A DNA stretch of 13,621 nt from Butyrivibrio sp. (GTDB taxonomy: Bacteria > Bacillota_A > Clostridia > Lachnospirales > Lachnospiraceae): contig NZ_JAILQF010000286.1 of assembly GCF_024699075.1 (NCBI RefSeq), positions 1-13,621 on the forward strand, given 5' to 3'. The notes under the pieces are model-generated. The model worked only from the letters and a program-made list of their open reading frames with translations, was not told the DNA's origin and did no database searches. The position numbers were made by a program, and so were the translations under genes. Position 1 is the stretch's first letter; every line of letters begins with the position of its first letter. This document shows positions 8,057 to 13,621 of the stretch, one piece after another.

Positions 8057-8808
8057 GATACCATACCTCCTCTTATCATACTTCCCCAAATGATCGAAGC
8101 TATCGTCATAATGATAATAAGAAGGACTAAGATATAATCAATAGGCTGGAATTTTACTTCTTCATAGGAAGTTCTCTTTATATCTACATCCATACCACGA
8201 GCCATTGTAGACGCTGCCAGCTCTTCCATGACAGATATGGAAGAAAACAGCATAGGAATAAGTACATATTCTATTGTCCTGAAGGGATGACATATTATCT
8301 GTATAGGGCTTAAAGAGATTCCTCTAAAAGCCATTGCTTTTCGTACACCACTCCATTCATCTGCAACAGTAGGTAGAAATCTGAAGAATACAGCGATAGG
8401 AATAATGATCTTAACAGGAACATGCATTGCTGAAAATGCAGAAAGAAAATGACTGATCTTTGTAGTCTTTATTATCAGAATTAAACTCATAACCATTGGA
8501 AATCCAAACATAAAAATGGTGGAAAGCAATGTTATAAGCAGTATTATTATAGAAGGGGCACCTTTTGAGCTTTGCAAAACCATACGCAAATACAGTACTA
8601 CCCCTAAGGGCAGTACTGCTTTGAGAGCTGTTAAAGGTTTTCCGCAAAGGGCAATGATAGCACATAAAAACAGAGAATAAACTGCTACTCCCAGATCACT
8701 GTAGCTACTTAGTGTTAATACTCCACTTGCCAGAAATATCAGGAATTTAGTTCTAGGGTCAACTTTTATAAGGCCTTGTTTGTTTCCGTCATAAAAAGTA
8801 AAATCCAT
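8053..8808 (-). CDS. ecfT: Energy-coupling factor transporter transmembrane protein EcfT
   Basis: The membrane T-subunit that links the S-component to the paired EcfA ATPases. It has 251 residues, the usual length, with about five to seven hydrophobic segments. The two coupling-helix motifs that contact the ATPases are visible: AMAFRG (158-163) and TMARGMD (201-207). The N-terminal KVDPRTKFL is typical of the family. The ATG at 8808 follows AAGGGGAT and lies 17 bp after the stop of the S-component gene. The stop overlaps the GTG of the ATPase gene, so T and ATPase are translationally coupled. Being next to its own S and A genes, it is a dedicated (group I) ECF system rather than a shared module. 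Confidence 0.92.
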   Translation of the reverse strand: MDFTFYDGNKQGLIKVDPRTKFLIFLASGVLTLSSYSDLGVAVYSLFLCAIIALCGKPLTALKAVLPLGVVLYLRMVLQSSKGAPSIIILLITLLSTIFMFGFPMVMSLILIIKTTKISHFLSAFSAMHVPVKIIIPIAVFFRFLPTVADEWSGVRKAMAFRGISLSPIQIICHPFRTIEYVLIPMLFSSISVMEELAASTMARGMDVDIKRTSYEEVKFQPIDYILVLLIIIMTIASIIWGSMIRGGMVS

Positions 8809-8825
8809 TCTTTTGATCCCCTTAT

Positions 8826-9440
8826 TTAAACTATTCCAGCTTTTTCAAAATGTTTTTTGATGAGCTTTGAGGCAATAAAAAGACCTATAATAGCACCAGC
8901 AACAGCAAGGGCGATCTGTATTAAAGGAAGCCATACTGATGCAAGAGCCGCAACACCATTTGCATATTCTTCACCGTAGTATTCTGTAGATACAGCCATA
9001 AATGAATCTCTGTTAAAATATAAATTTGTAAATGGACATACCATATTCAGATTGAATACGACATATGAAAGAAGGAACATCTTTTTGGATTTATAATGAC
9101 CTGCCATCATCACAAGTTCTGCAAGAAAGGCAACTAGTATAGCAAGTATGATTCCGGGGAGATATGCTGCTGAAGTTATTACAGCAAAAAGGATTCCGAG
9201 AATAAGTGCAGCTCCGAATTTATGTACTTTAAGTACGCAAAGTTCATAAATAGTTGCACATACAATTCCAACAAATAATGGAGTAAGAATATATAGAATA
9301 GGTATAGCTCCACATGTCATGACTACCAGCAACATAAGAACTATATATATCGCACCGAATGCACCTGCATATATAAGGTCTTTAGTACGAAGTTTAGTAT
9401 CCTTTTGAGTATAAGTCATTGTTATTTCTTTTCTTGCCAT
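8826..9440 (-). CDS. ECF transporter S-component, MptD/Trep_Strep-like
   Basis: The substrate-binding membrane subunit of the ECF transporter. It has 204 residues with about six hydrophobic helices: about 23-43, 48-66, 74-90, 93-113, 122-137 and 168-192. The sequence start (TKDLIYAGAFGAIYIVLMLL) and the FNLNMVCPFTNLYFNRDSF segment resemble the family called Trep_Strep or MptD, which is regularly found with EcfT, a double EcfA and two exporter-type ABC proteins, as here. The substrate of the family is not settled; in streptococci related clusters have been tied to haem or metal acquisition. The ATG at 9440 has AAGGAGG at nine bases. It is the first gene of the operon. Confidence 0.85.
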   Translation of the reverse strand: MARKEITMTYTQKDTKLRTKDLIYAGAFGAIYIVLMLLVVMTCGAIPILYILTPLFVGIVCATIYELCVLKVHKFGAALILGILFAVITSAAYLPGIILAILVAFLAELVMMAGHYKSKKMFLLSYVVFNLNMVCPFTNLYFNRDSFMAVSTEYYGEEYANGVAALASVWLPLIQIALAVAGAIIGLFIASKLIKKHFEKAGIV

Positions 9441-9464
9441 TTTTCATATCCTCCTTAGATAATC

Positions 9465-9500
9465 TTGAAAAGAATCATTGTCTGACAGACCTCTTTTCAA
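9465..9500 (-). promoter_or_regulatory. Nested hairpin just before the S-component ribosome binding site
   Basis: An outer perfect 9-bp stem (TTGAAAAGA at 9465-9473 with TCTTTTCAA at 9492-9500) encloses a perfect inner palindrome GTCTGACAGAC (9480-9490). It ends about 10 bases from the AAGGAGG of the first gene. It is the last of several hairpins in the leader and could gate translation or be part of a ligand-binding RNA. No known riboswitch class was recognised. Confidence 0.5.
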
Positions 9501-9525
9501 TATTGATATTATGATGCAAAGATCG

Positions 9526-9587
9526 AAAGTCTCTTTTGACCTTTACGACGACAGAATTGCTACGTTTTTGCAAAACACTCGCAATTC
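9526..9587 (-). promoter_or_regulatory. Further hairpins in the ECF operon leader
   Basis: GAATTGC (9554-9560) and GCAATTC (9581-9587) form a perfect 7-bp stem. Its loop can hold an inner stem, GTTTT with AAAAC. Between this and the last hairpin, AAAGTC and GACCTTT (9526-9545) can pair with one bulged base. Together with the hairpins at 9465-9500 and 9596-9611 they make the leader of about 150 nt highly structured. Confidence 0.4.
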
Positions 9588-9595
9588 GCATGTAT

Positions 9596-9611
9596 GTTAG
9601 CCTCTGCTAAC
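9596..9611 (-). promoter_or_regulatory. Perfect inverted repeat over the transcription start: candidate operator
   Basis: GTTAGC-N4-GCTAAC, a perfect 6-bp dyad, begins six bases after the -10 box of the ECF operon promoter, so it would cover the transcription start. A repressor bound here would block initiation. The half-sites share GTTAG and CTAAC with the boxes of DtxR/IdeR-type metal regulators, but the spacing between half-sites is wider than in that consensus. The regulator is thus a guess; an RNA hairpin at the 5' end of the mRNA is the alternative. Confidence 0.55.
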
Positions 9612-9616
9612 TCGAA

Positions 9617-9645
9617 ATGATAACATTTATCTTATATAAAATCAA
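9617..9645 (-). promoter_or_regulatory. Promoter of the ECF/ABC operon
   Basis: On the minus strand TTGATT (9645-9640) is followed after exactly 17 bp by TATCAT (9622-9617), which matches the -10 consensus at five of six positions. Start of transcription is expected near 9611-9609, giving a leader of about 170 nt to the ATG at 9440. Confidence 0.65.
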
Positions 9646-9712
9646 TATAAAAATATATTATTTGTCATAAAACATTTTGAAAAGGCAGAAATAAGATTGA
9701 AAATAAAAAAGT

Positions 9713-10153
9713 CTATTTTTTCTTGATATGAATCTTAATATGGCCCTCTTCTTCAGTATCACTTATACTTCCAACAAAGTCATATGATTCTAAAGGCTTT
9801 AAAGCGCTGCTATCTGTTAATATCTTTGGAGTTGTAGTGAACTGTCCACCATTTGCAGTGCCATTATTTTCAATAAAGATTTTGCAGTCATTACCTTCAA
9901 AATCTTTACCTTTAAGAATGTATCTTGCTGATAAAGTTCTTAACAGGCTTCCTGCCTCCTGCCTTTGCGTATCAACACCGCCATTTAAGATATCTCCATT
10001 GAAGATATCGTTATGACAATATCCATCGAATAAGATCATGCAGGCTTCGCCGCTATGCCCCTTAACTTCATTGACTTCTTTTAAGATTACATCGATTGTC
10101 AGTATTTCATCTCCTGAGCGCTTATCTGATAATAAATCAGCTGTGTTATTCAT
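9713..10153 (-). CDS. DUF3237 (UPF0311) family protein
   Basis: A 146-residue soluble protein of the small beta-barrel-like DUF3237 family, whose biochemical role is unknown. Family features visible are GDILNGGVDTQR (53-64), the strand with SARYILKGKDFEGNDCKIFIENNG (75-98), the QFTTTPK segment (104-110), LESYDFVG (121-128) and the terminal strand GHIKIHIKKK. The reading frame extends to 10234, but the consensus promoter at 10190-10219 lies inside that extension. The start must therefore be the ATG at 10153 (or, less likely, 10180). No ordinary ribosome binding site is seen; a run of seven G in the mRNA lies about 10 bases before the ATG. No GC-rich terminator follows, so some transcripts may read on into the ECF operon. 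Confidence 0.75.
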   Translation of the reverse strand: MNNTADLLSDKRSGDEILTIDVILKEVNEVKGHSGEACMILFDGYCHNDIFNGDILNGGVDTQRQEAGSLLRTLSARYILKGKDFEGNDCKIFIENNGTANGGQFTTTPKILTDSSALKPLESYDFVGSISDTEEEGHIKIHIKKK

Positions 10154-10189
10154 CTTTCTGGTACCCCCCCATTTGTGCATATTAAAGCC

Positions 10190-10219
10190 ATTATAAAAGC
10201 GGTAAAACTTTGGTGTCAA
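10190..10219 (-). promoter_or_regulatory. Consensus promoter of the DUF3237 gene
   Basis: TTGACA (10219-10214) and TATAAT (10195-10190), both perfect matches to the housekeeping consensus, stand 18 bp apart on the minus strand. Transcription would start near 10183, 30 bases before the ATG at 10153. Confidence 0.8.
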
Positions 10220-10250
10220 ATGCCAAGATATCAAATTTGCAAAAAGATTG

Positions 10251-10276
10251 GATTGTTTATAGGAGCGAAGTTTGAT
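10251..10276 (+). repeat. 26-bp motif, copy 1 (upstream of the PfoR-like gene)
   Basis: This copy matches positions 11687-11712 at 23 of 26 bases and includes the shared core GCGAAGTTTGAT. It lies between the two divergent promoters, 26 bp before the -35 box at 10302. A binding site for a shared regulator, or a scrap of a dispersed repeat, are both possible. Confidence 0.6.
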
Positions 10277-10301
10277 TACTCTATCTTTACAATATTTTTG
10301 T

Positions 10302-10330
10302 TTGTATCAGTGTAGTATCATATGTATAAT
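10302..10330 (+). promoter_or_regulatory. Promoter of the PfoR-like gene
   Basis: TTGTAT (10302-10307) and a perfect TATAAT (10325-10330) are separated by 17 bp. Transcription would begin near 10337, leaving a leader of about 185 nt. Confidence 0.6.
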
Positions 10331-10358
10331 TAAAAAGTATATAAATAGAATTATATGA

Positions 10359-10410
10359 GGATTGTGGTTACAATCCAGTCGTCATATGTTGTCAAAAGCA
10401 CCTTTTGACA
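10359..10410 (+). promoter_or_regulatory. Two perfect hairpins in the leader of the PfoR-like gene
   Basis: GGATTGT-GGTT-ACAATCC (10359-10376) is a perfect 7-bp stem. TGTCAAAAG-CAC-CTTTTGACA (10390-10410) is a perfect 9-bp stem. No T-run follows, so neither is a terminator. The second could be a protein operator, since such a dyad is symmetric in DNA as well. The remaining leader to 10522 shows no further clear structure. Confidence 0.5.
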
Positions 10411-10522
10411 CCTACATCATTATATTTACGTACCAAATAGCTATCTACTATATTTGCAGCAAGTAAACCTCTAAGCATTTTATGCAGGCGGTGAGGATAT
10501 TTCATCTTTTTGGAGGATAATT

Positions 10523-11623
10523 ATGAGTTCAAATGGTGGTTTTAAAGCTTTTCTTAAACGTAAAGATATCGAAATTTCTGTTCAAAGGTATCTGATCGAT
10601 GCCCTTGGTGCCATGGCACAGGGGCTTTTCTGTTCGCTCCTTATTGGTACTATCATTGATACACTTGCTGTTCAGTTCAATATTTCATGTCTTAATCAGA
10701 CTGTTGCCATGATAGGCGAGACATCATATACAATAGGTGGTCTTGCTAAAGCTATGTGCGGCCCTGCAATGGCAGTTGCAATAGGATATGCTCTTCATTG
10801 CCCGCCTCTTGTCCTTTTTTCTCTGGTAACTGTTGGCTTTTCATCTAATGCTCTAGGCAAAGCAGGTGGACCTCTTGCCGTACTATTTATAGCGATAATA
10901 GCATCGGAAATCGGTAAAGCTATATCAAAAGAAACAAAAATTGATATATTAGTAACACCTCTTGTGACAATAGGAGCAGGTATTGGCCTTTCTGCTCTTA
11001 TAGCTGAGCCTATAGGGAAGGCTGCAATGAAGCTTGGAGATGTGATCATGTGGGCTACCAATCAGCAGCCTTTTATCATGGGAATAGTAGTATCGGTTGT
11101 TGTAGGAATAGCTCTGACTCTCCCTATATCATCAGCAGCTATCTGCGCTTCTCTCCTTCTTACAGGCCTTGCAGGAGGCGCGGCTGTAGCCGGATGCTGT
11201 GCTCAGATGATCGGCTTTGCATTTATGTCTTTTAAGGAGAATAAATGGGAAGGCCTTATATCTCAAGGCATAGGAACTTCTATGCTCCAGATGAGCAATA
11301 TTATAAAGAATCCAAGAATCTGGATAGCTCCGATATTAACATCTGCAATAACCGGACCTATAGCTACCTGCGTATTTCATCTTGAGATGAACGGAGCGCC
11401 TATCTCATCAGGTATGGGTACCTGCGGACTTGTAGGTCAGATCGGTGTATATACAGGCTGGCTTAACGATATCGCAGCAGGAACCAAGGCTTCTATTACT
11501 GCTTTTGACTGGACGGGTCTTATACTTATATCTTTTGTTCTTCCCGCTATCCTTTGCCCTGTTATAAATATGTTTTTAAAGAAAATAGGCTGGGTCAAGG
11601 ACGGAGATCTAAAGCTTGAATGA
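10523..11623 (+). CDS. PTS_EIIC_2-family membrane protein (PfoR-like)
   Basis: A 366-residue polytopic membrane protein of the PTS_EIIC_2 family, also known from PfoR, the putative regulator next to perfringolysin O in Clostridium. It has about nine to ten hydrophobic helices, for example 27-50, 71-103, 115-131, 144-161, 185-200, 204-236, 267-285, 297-313 and 330-351. The segments KNPRIWIAPILTSAITGPIA (262-281) and GMGTCGLVGQIGVY (297-310) are typical. No IIA or IIB domain or gene accompanies it, so phosphotransferase sugar transport is unproven; homologues are often annotated simply as PTS transporter subunit IIC. The ATG at 10523 has TTGGAGGAT six to seven bases upstream. It is transcribed alone, diverging from the DUF3237 gene. 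Confidence 0.85.
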   Translation: MSSNGGFKAFLKRKDIEISVQRYLIDALGAMAQGLFCSLLIGTIIDTLAVQFNISCLNQTVAMIGETSYTIGGLAKAMCGPAMAVAIGYALHCPPLVLFSLVTVGFSSNALGKAGGPLAVLFIAIIASEIGKAISKETKIDILVTPLVTIGAGIGLSALIAEPIGKAAMKLGDVIMWATNQQPFIMGIVVSVVVGIALTLPISSAAICASLLLTGLAGGAAVAGCCAQMIGFAFMSFKENKWEGLISQGIGTSMLQMSNIIKNPRIWIAPILTSAITGPIATCVFHLEMNGAPISSGMGTCGLVGQIGVYTGWLNDIAAGTKASITAFDWTGLILISFVLPAILCPVINMFLKKIGWVKDGDLKLE

Positions 11624-11686
11624 TGATTCCTGCAACAAGAAAATCCTTTATTAACTGTCCAAGGAAATCAAATTGCAAGGAAAGCA

Positions 11687-11712
11687 GATTATGTATAGGT
11701 GCGAAGTTTGAT
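11687..11712 (+). repeat. 26-bp motif, copy 2 (upstream of the hydrogenase gene)
   Basis: Second copy of the motif at 10251-10276, same orientation, 34 bp before the -10 box at 11746. The rest of the 208-bp gap between the PfoR-like gene and the hydrogenase holds no clear terminator and no gene. Confidence 0.6.
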
Positions 11713-11745
11713 ATAAATAATCAACAAATAATGGCATTTTCAGTA

Positions 11746-11751
11746 TATAAT
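11746..11751 (+). promoter_or_regulatory. -10 box of the hydrogenase promoter
   Basis: A perfect TATAAT lies 81 bp before the ATG. The hexamer 17 bp upstream (AACAAA) is not a recognisable -35 box, which fits a promoter that needs an activator; the shared 26-bp motif lies just upstream. The leader of about 75 nt has only weak dyads. Confidence 0.45.
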
Positions 11752-11831
11752 ATTTATGTAGACGATATATAGTCAATGGCAAGATTGCTATATGTTTCAT
11801 TGTCCCCGCACCACCAAGTAAGGAGATTTAT

Positions 11832-13358
11832 ATGAGTATACGTGGCATTTATACGTCGGTTAATGATATTCGAAAACGTGTTTTTGCTGAAGTTGCAAAG
11901 CTGTCTTATAACTATAAGGATGGCGATCTGTCCGAAATGGAAATGATCCCCTACCGTATTATTCCCGGCGAAGAATCCAAATATAGAGAAAGCGTCTTTC
12001 TTGAAAGAGCTATCGTTAAAGAGAGAATGCGTCTTGCTATGGGATTGTCTTTAAGAAGCGCAGCTGAGCATGCCCCGGTATCAACGGGAGCTGAAGAATG
12101 CGTAAAACCTGAAAAATATTATCAGCCGCCCCTTATCAACATCATTAAATTCGCTTGCAATAAGTGTCCTGACAACGTTGTAACTGTAACCAATCAGTGT
12201 CAGGCATGTCTTGCGCATCCATGTCATGAGGTTTGCCCTCGTGATGCGATAAGATTTGAGCATGGCAGATCCGTAATAGATCAGGAAAAATGTATTAAAT
12301 GTGGTAGATGTATAGAAGTATGCCCTTATAAAGCTATAGTGCGTATGGAGAGACCATGTGCTAAGGCTTGCGGTGTTAATGCAATTAAATCTGATGAATT
12401 TGGAAGAGCAGATATTGATTATGATAAATGCGTAAGTTGTGGAATGTGCCTTGCTAATTGCCCATTTGGTGCTATTGCTGATAAGGCGCAGATATTCCAG
12501 ACTATTCAGGCTATAAAGAGCGATACTCCTGTATACGCTGCTATTGCTCCTGCCATCGTAGGTCAGTTTGGTCCGAATCTGTCTCTTGATAAGATGCGAT
12601 ATGCTTTTAGGGCTCTTGGCTTTGAAGATGCTGTTGAAGTTGCTATAGGTGCTGACCTTTGTACACTTCAGGAGGCTGAAGACTTTATAAACGAAGTTCC
12701 TGATAAGATACCATTTATGGGTACTTCCTGTTGTCCGGCCTGGTCAGCAATGGCACAAAAGAACTTCCCGGAACAGGCCAATTGCATATCAATGGCACTT
12801 ACACCTATGGTTCTTACAGGGCGACTTCTTAAACAAAAGCATCCAGGATGTAAGGTAGCTTTTATAGGTCCATGTGCAGCTAAAAAGCTTGAAGCAAGCA
12901 GAACTTACATTCGAAGTGATGTAGATTTTGTTCTTACTTTTGAAGAAGTTATGGGTATGTTCGAAGCCAAAGGCGTTAACTTCACTGAATTTGAAACTCA
13001 TAACACCATGCACGGCGGATCAGGTGATGGTAGAGCCTTTGCTATAAGCGGAGGTGTTGCAAGCGCTGTAGCTAATGTTATCAAAGAAAGATATCCTGAT
13101 AGAGAAGTTAAGGTGGAAAGAGCTGAAGGCCTTGATAATTGTAAGAAGATGCTGGCTCTTGCCAAGGCCGGTAAATATAACGGTTACCTTCTTGAAGGAA
13201 TGGCCTGCCCAGGAGGCTGCATAGGCGGCGCCGGAACCGTAATGCCTATTGCCAAGTCCAAAGCCGCAGTACTTCAGAATCAGAAGCAGTCAAGTAAAGC
13301 CCACGCTTATGAAAGCACCTATGAAGAATGGCTTGATGAACTTGCTGAAAGAGACTAA
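11832..13358 (+). CDS. Monomeric [FeFe]-hydrogenase with N-terminal ferredoxin-like clusters
   Basis: A 508-residue iron-only hydrogenase that interconverts protons and hydrogen in the cytoplasm, probably disposing of or sensing fermentation electrons. Three cysteine clusters precede the catalytic domain: CQACLAHPCHEVCP (123-136), CIKCGRCIEVCP (154-165) with extra cysteines at 176 and 180, and CVSCGMCLANCP (200-211). The H-cluster motifs are P1 TSCCPAW (298-304; C301 the expected ligand, C300 the proton-relay position), P2 GPCAAKK (346-352, C348) and P3 MACPGGCIGGAG (457-468, C459 and C463). P2 begins GPC rather than the MPC of well-studied group A enzymes. With the N-terminal MSIRGIYTSVNDIRKRVFAEVA, this suggests the group B clade, which is less well characterised. 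No HydE, HydF or HydG maturase or partner subunit is nearby. The ATG has AAGGAGATTT directly upstream. No signal peptide. Confidence 0.93.
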   Translation: MSIRGIYTSVNDIRKRVFAEVAKLSYNYKDGDLSEMEMIPYRIIPGEESKYRESVFLERAIVKERMRLAMGLSLRSAAEHAPVSTGAEECVKPEKYYQPPLINIIKFACNKCPDNVVTVTNQCQACLAHPCHEVCPRDAIRFEHGRSVIDQEKCIKCGRCIEVCPYKAIVRMERPCAKACGVNAIKSDEFGRADIDYDKCVSCGMCLANCPFGAIADKAQIFQTIQAIKSDTPVYAAIAPAIVGQFGPNLSLDKMRYAFRALGFEDAVEVAIGADLCTLQEAEDFINEVPDKIPFMGTSCCPAWSAMAQKNFPEQANCISMALTPMVLTGRLLKQKHPGCKVAFIGPCAAKKLEASRTYIRSDVDFVLTFEEVMGMFEAKGVNFTEFETHNTMHGGSGDGRAFAISGGVASAVANVIKERYPDREVKVERAEGLDNCKKMLALAKAGKYNGYLLEGMACPGGCIGGAGTVMPIAKSKAAVLQNQKQSSKAHAYESTYEEWLDELAERD

Positions 13359-13440
13359 AGGTACTTGTTACATAACAATGGATGATGGGCGTACATTTGA
13401 ACTTTCTAATTGTGCTTATATGAGGGTTTATTTATAGACA

Positions 13441-13482
13441 ATAAAATCCGGGGGCTTTAAGCTGGTAGCCCTCGGATTTTAT
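13441..13482 (+). terminator. Terminator after the hydrogenase gene
   Basis: A 16-bp stem (ATAAAATCCGGGGGCT at 13441-13456 with AGCCCTCGGATTTTAT at 13467-13482, one G-U pair) with a 10-base loop. The A/T-rich base of the stem supplies the U-run (ATTTTATATT), and because it is symmetric it could also stop transcripts coming from the right. Confidence 0.85.
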
Positions 13483-13494
13483 ATTATGACGTAA

Positions 13495-13551
13495 GGGTCA
13501 AAAGTCATTTCGATTCGAGCTTGCTCGAAATCGAATATGAATTTATGACCC
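13495..13551. repeat. Long imperfect palindrome, about 57 bp
   Basis: GGGTCA at 13495-13500 pairs with TGACCC at 13546-13551. The intervening arms pair over most of their length, with TTCGA blocks and a GAGC/GCTC tip around 13517-13525; the differences are mainly single-base bulges. It lies after the hydrogenase terminator, with no gene around it. The shape suggests a palindromic intergenic repeat element or the first hairpin of a structured RNA. Confidence 0.6.
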
Positions 13552-13552
13552 G

Positions 13553-13598
13553 CCAAACATGAGCAAAGTAGCACGTAGTGCGGATTTGTGAATGTTTG
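13553..13598. repeat. Second nested palindrome at the right edge
   Basis: CAAACAT (13554-13560) pairs with ATGTTTG (13592-13598) and encloses the perfect hairpin GCAC-GTA-GTGC (13571-13581). It directly follows the 57-bp palindrome. The remaining bases to 13621 contain no gene; the sequence runs off the edge. Confidence 0.45.
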
Positions 13599-13621
13599 AG
13601 GATTGTGGGAGTTTCGTAGAA

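Noticed and set aside
8057..8089. Upstream ATG start for the ECF ATPase fusion, adding 11 residues
   Set aside because: It has no good ribosome binding site and lies deep in ecfT; the GTG at 8056 has AGGAGG and a 4-bp overlap with the ecfT stop.
13249..13437. A 62-codon frame at the end of the hydrogenase
   Set aside because: Most of it overlaps the hydrogenase in another frame and its start has no ribosome binding site; only the tail after 13358 is noted as a weak finding.
13561..13621. Possible tRNA or known small RNA at the right edge
   Set aside because: The hairpins do not fit a cloverleaf and no conserved tRNA loop sequence is present.

Overview
The window looks like the chromosome of an anaerobic, low-to-mid GC Firmicute, most likely a rumen or gut Lachnospiraceae (Butyrivibrio-like). 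This is inferred from the strong AGGAGG-type ribosome binding sites, the AT-rich codon use, an oxygen-sensitive monomeric [FeFe]-hydrogenase and the kinds of ABC/ECF transporters present. No rRNA or tRNA gene, integrase or CRISPR array was seen.

Left arm, minus strand (1-2710): an MFS transporter that runs off the left edge, an unrecognised 82-residue protein, and a broken ABC exporter gene. About 70 codons of the exporter's transmembrane domain are missing and the frame is shifted there. Upstream of it is a leader with a strong intrinsic terminator, a competing antiterminator pairing and a 19-codon reading frame that runs through the terminator. This has the architecture of transcription attenuation.

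Centre, minus strand (2768-9645): one large transport operon. Its order of transcription is S-component of an ECF transporter (MptD/Trep_Strep-like), EcfT, a double EcfA ATPase fused in frame to a complete ABC-exporter half-transporter, a second ABC-exporter half, and a 61-residue two-helix membrane protein. The genes overlap by 4-20 bp or are separated by under 20 bp. The operon has a good promoter at 9617-9645 with a perfect inverted repeat exactly over the expected transcription start, a structured leader of about 150 nt, and a clean terminator at 2768-2803 preceded by a 27-bp tandem repeat. Related gene sets (S, T, AA' plus two exporter-type ABC proteins) are associated with uptake of metal-chelate or haem-type compounds in other Firmicutes. 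That substrate is an inference here.

Right arm (9713-13621): a DUF3237-family gene on the minus strand, with a consensus promoter that fixes its start, faces a divergent PfoR-like PTS_EIIC_2 membrane protein. This is followed by a 508-residue [FeFe]-hydrogenase with its own leader and a strong terminator. The promoter regions of the PfoR-like gene and of the hydrogenase share a 26-bp motif (23 of 26 identical). The last 130 bases hold two nested palindromic structures that look like an intergenic repeat or a structured RNA.

The most unusual items are the three-ATPase ECF/ABC-exporter fusion protein, the attenuator-like leader in front of the decayed ABC gene, and the operator-like repeat with structured leader of the ECF operon.
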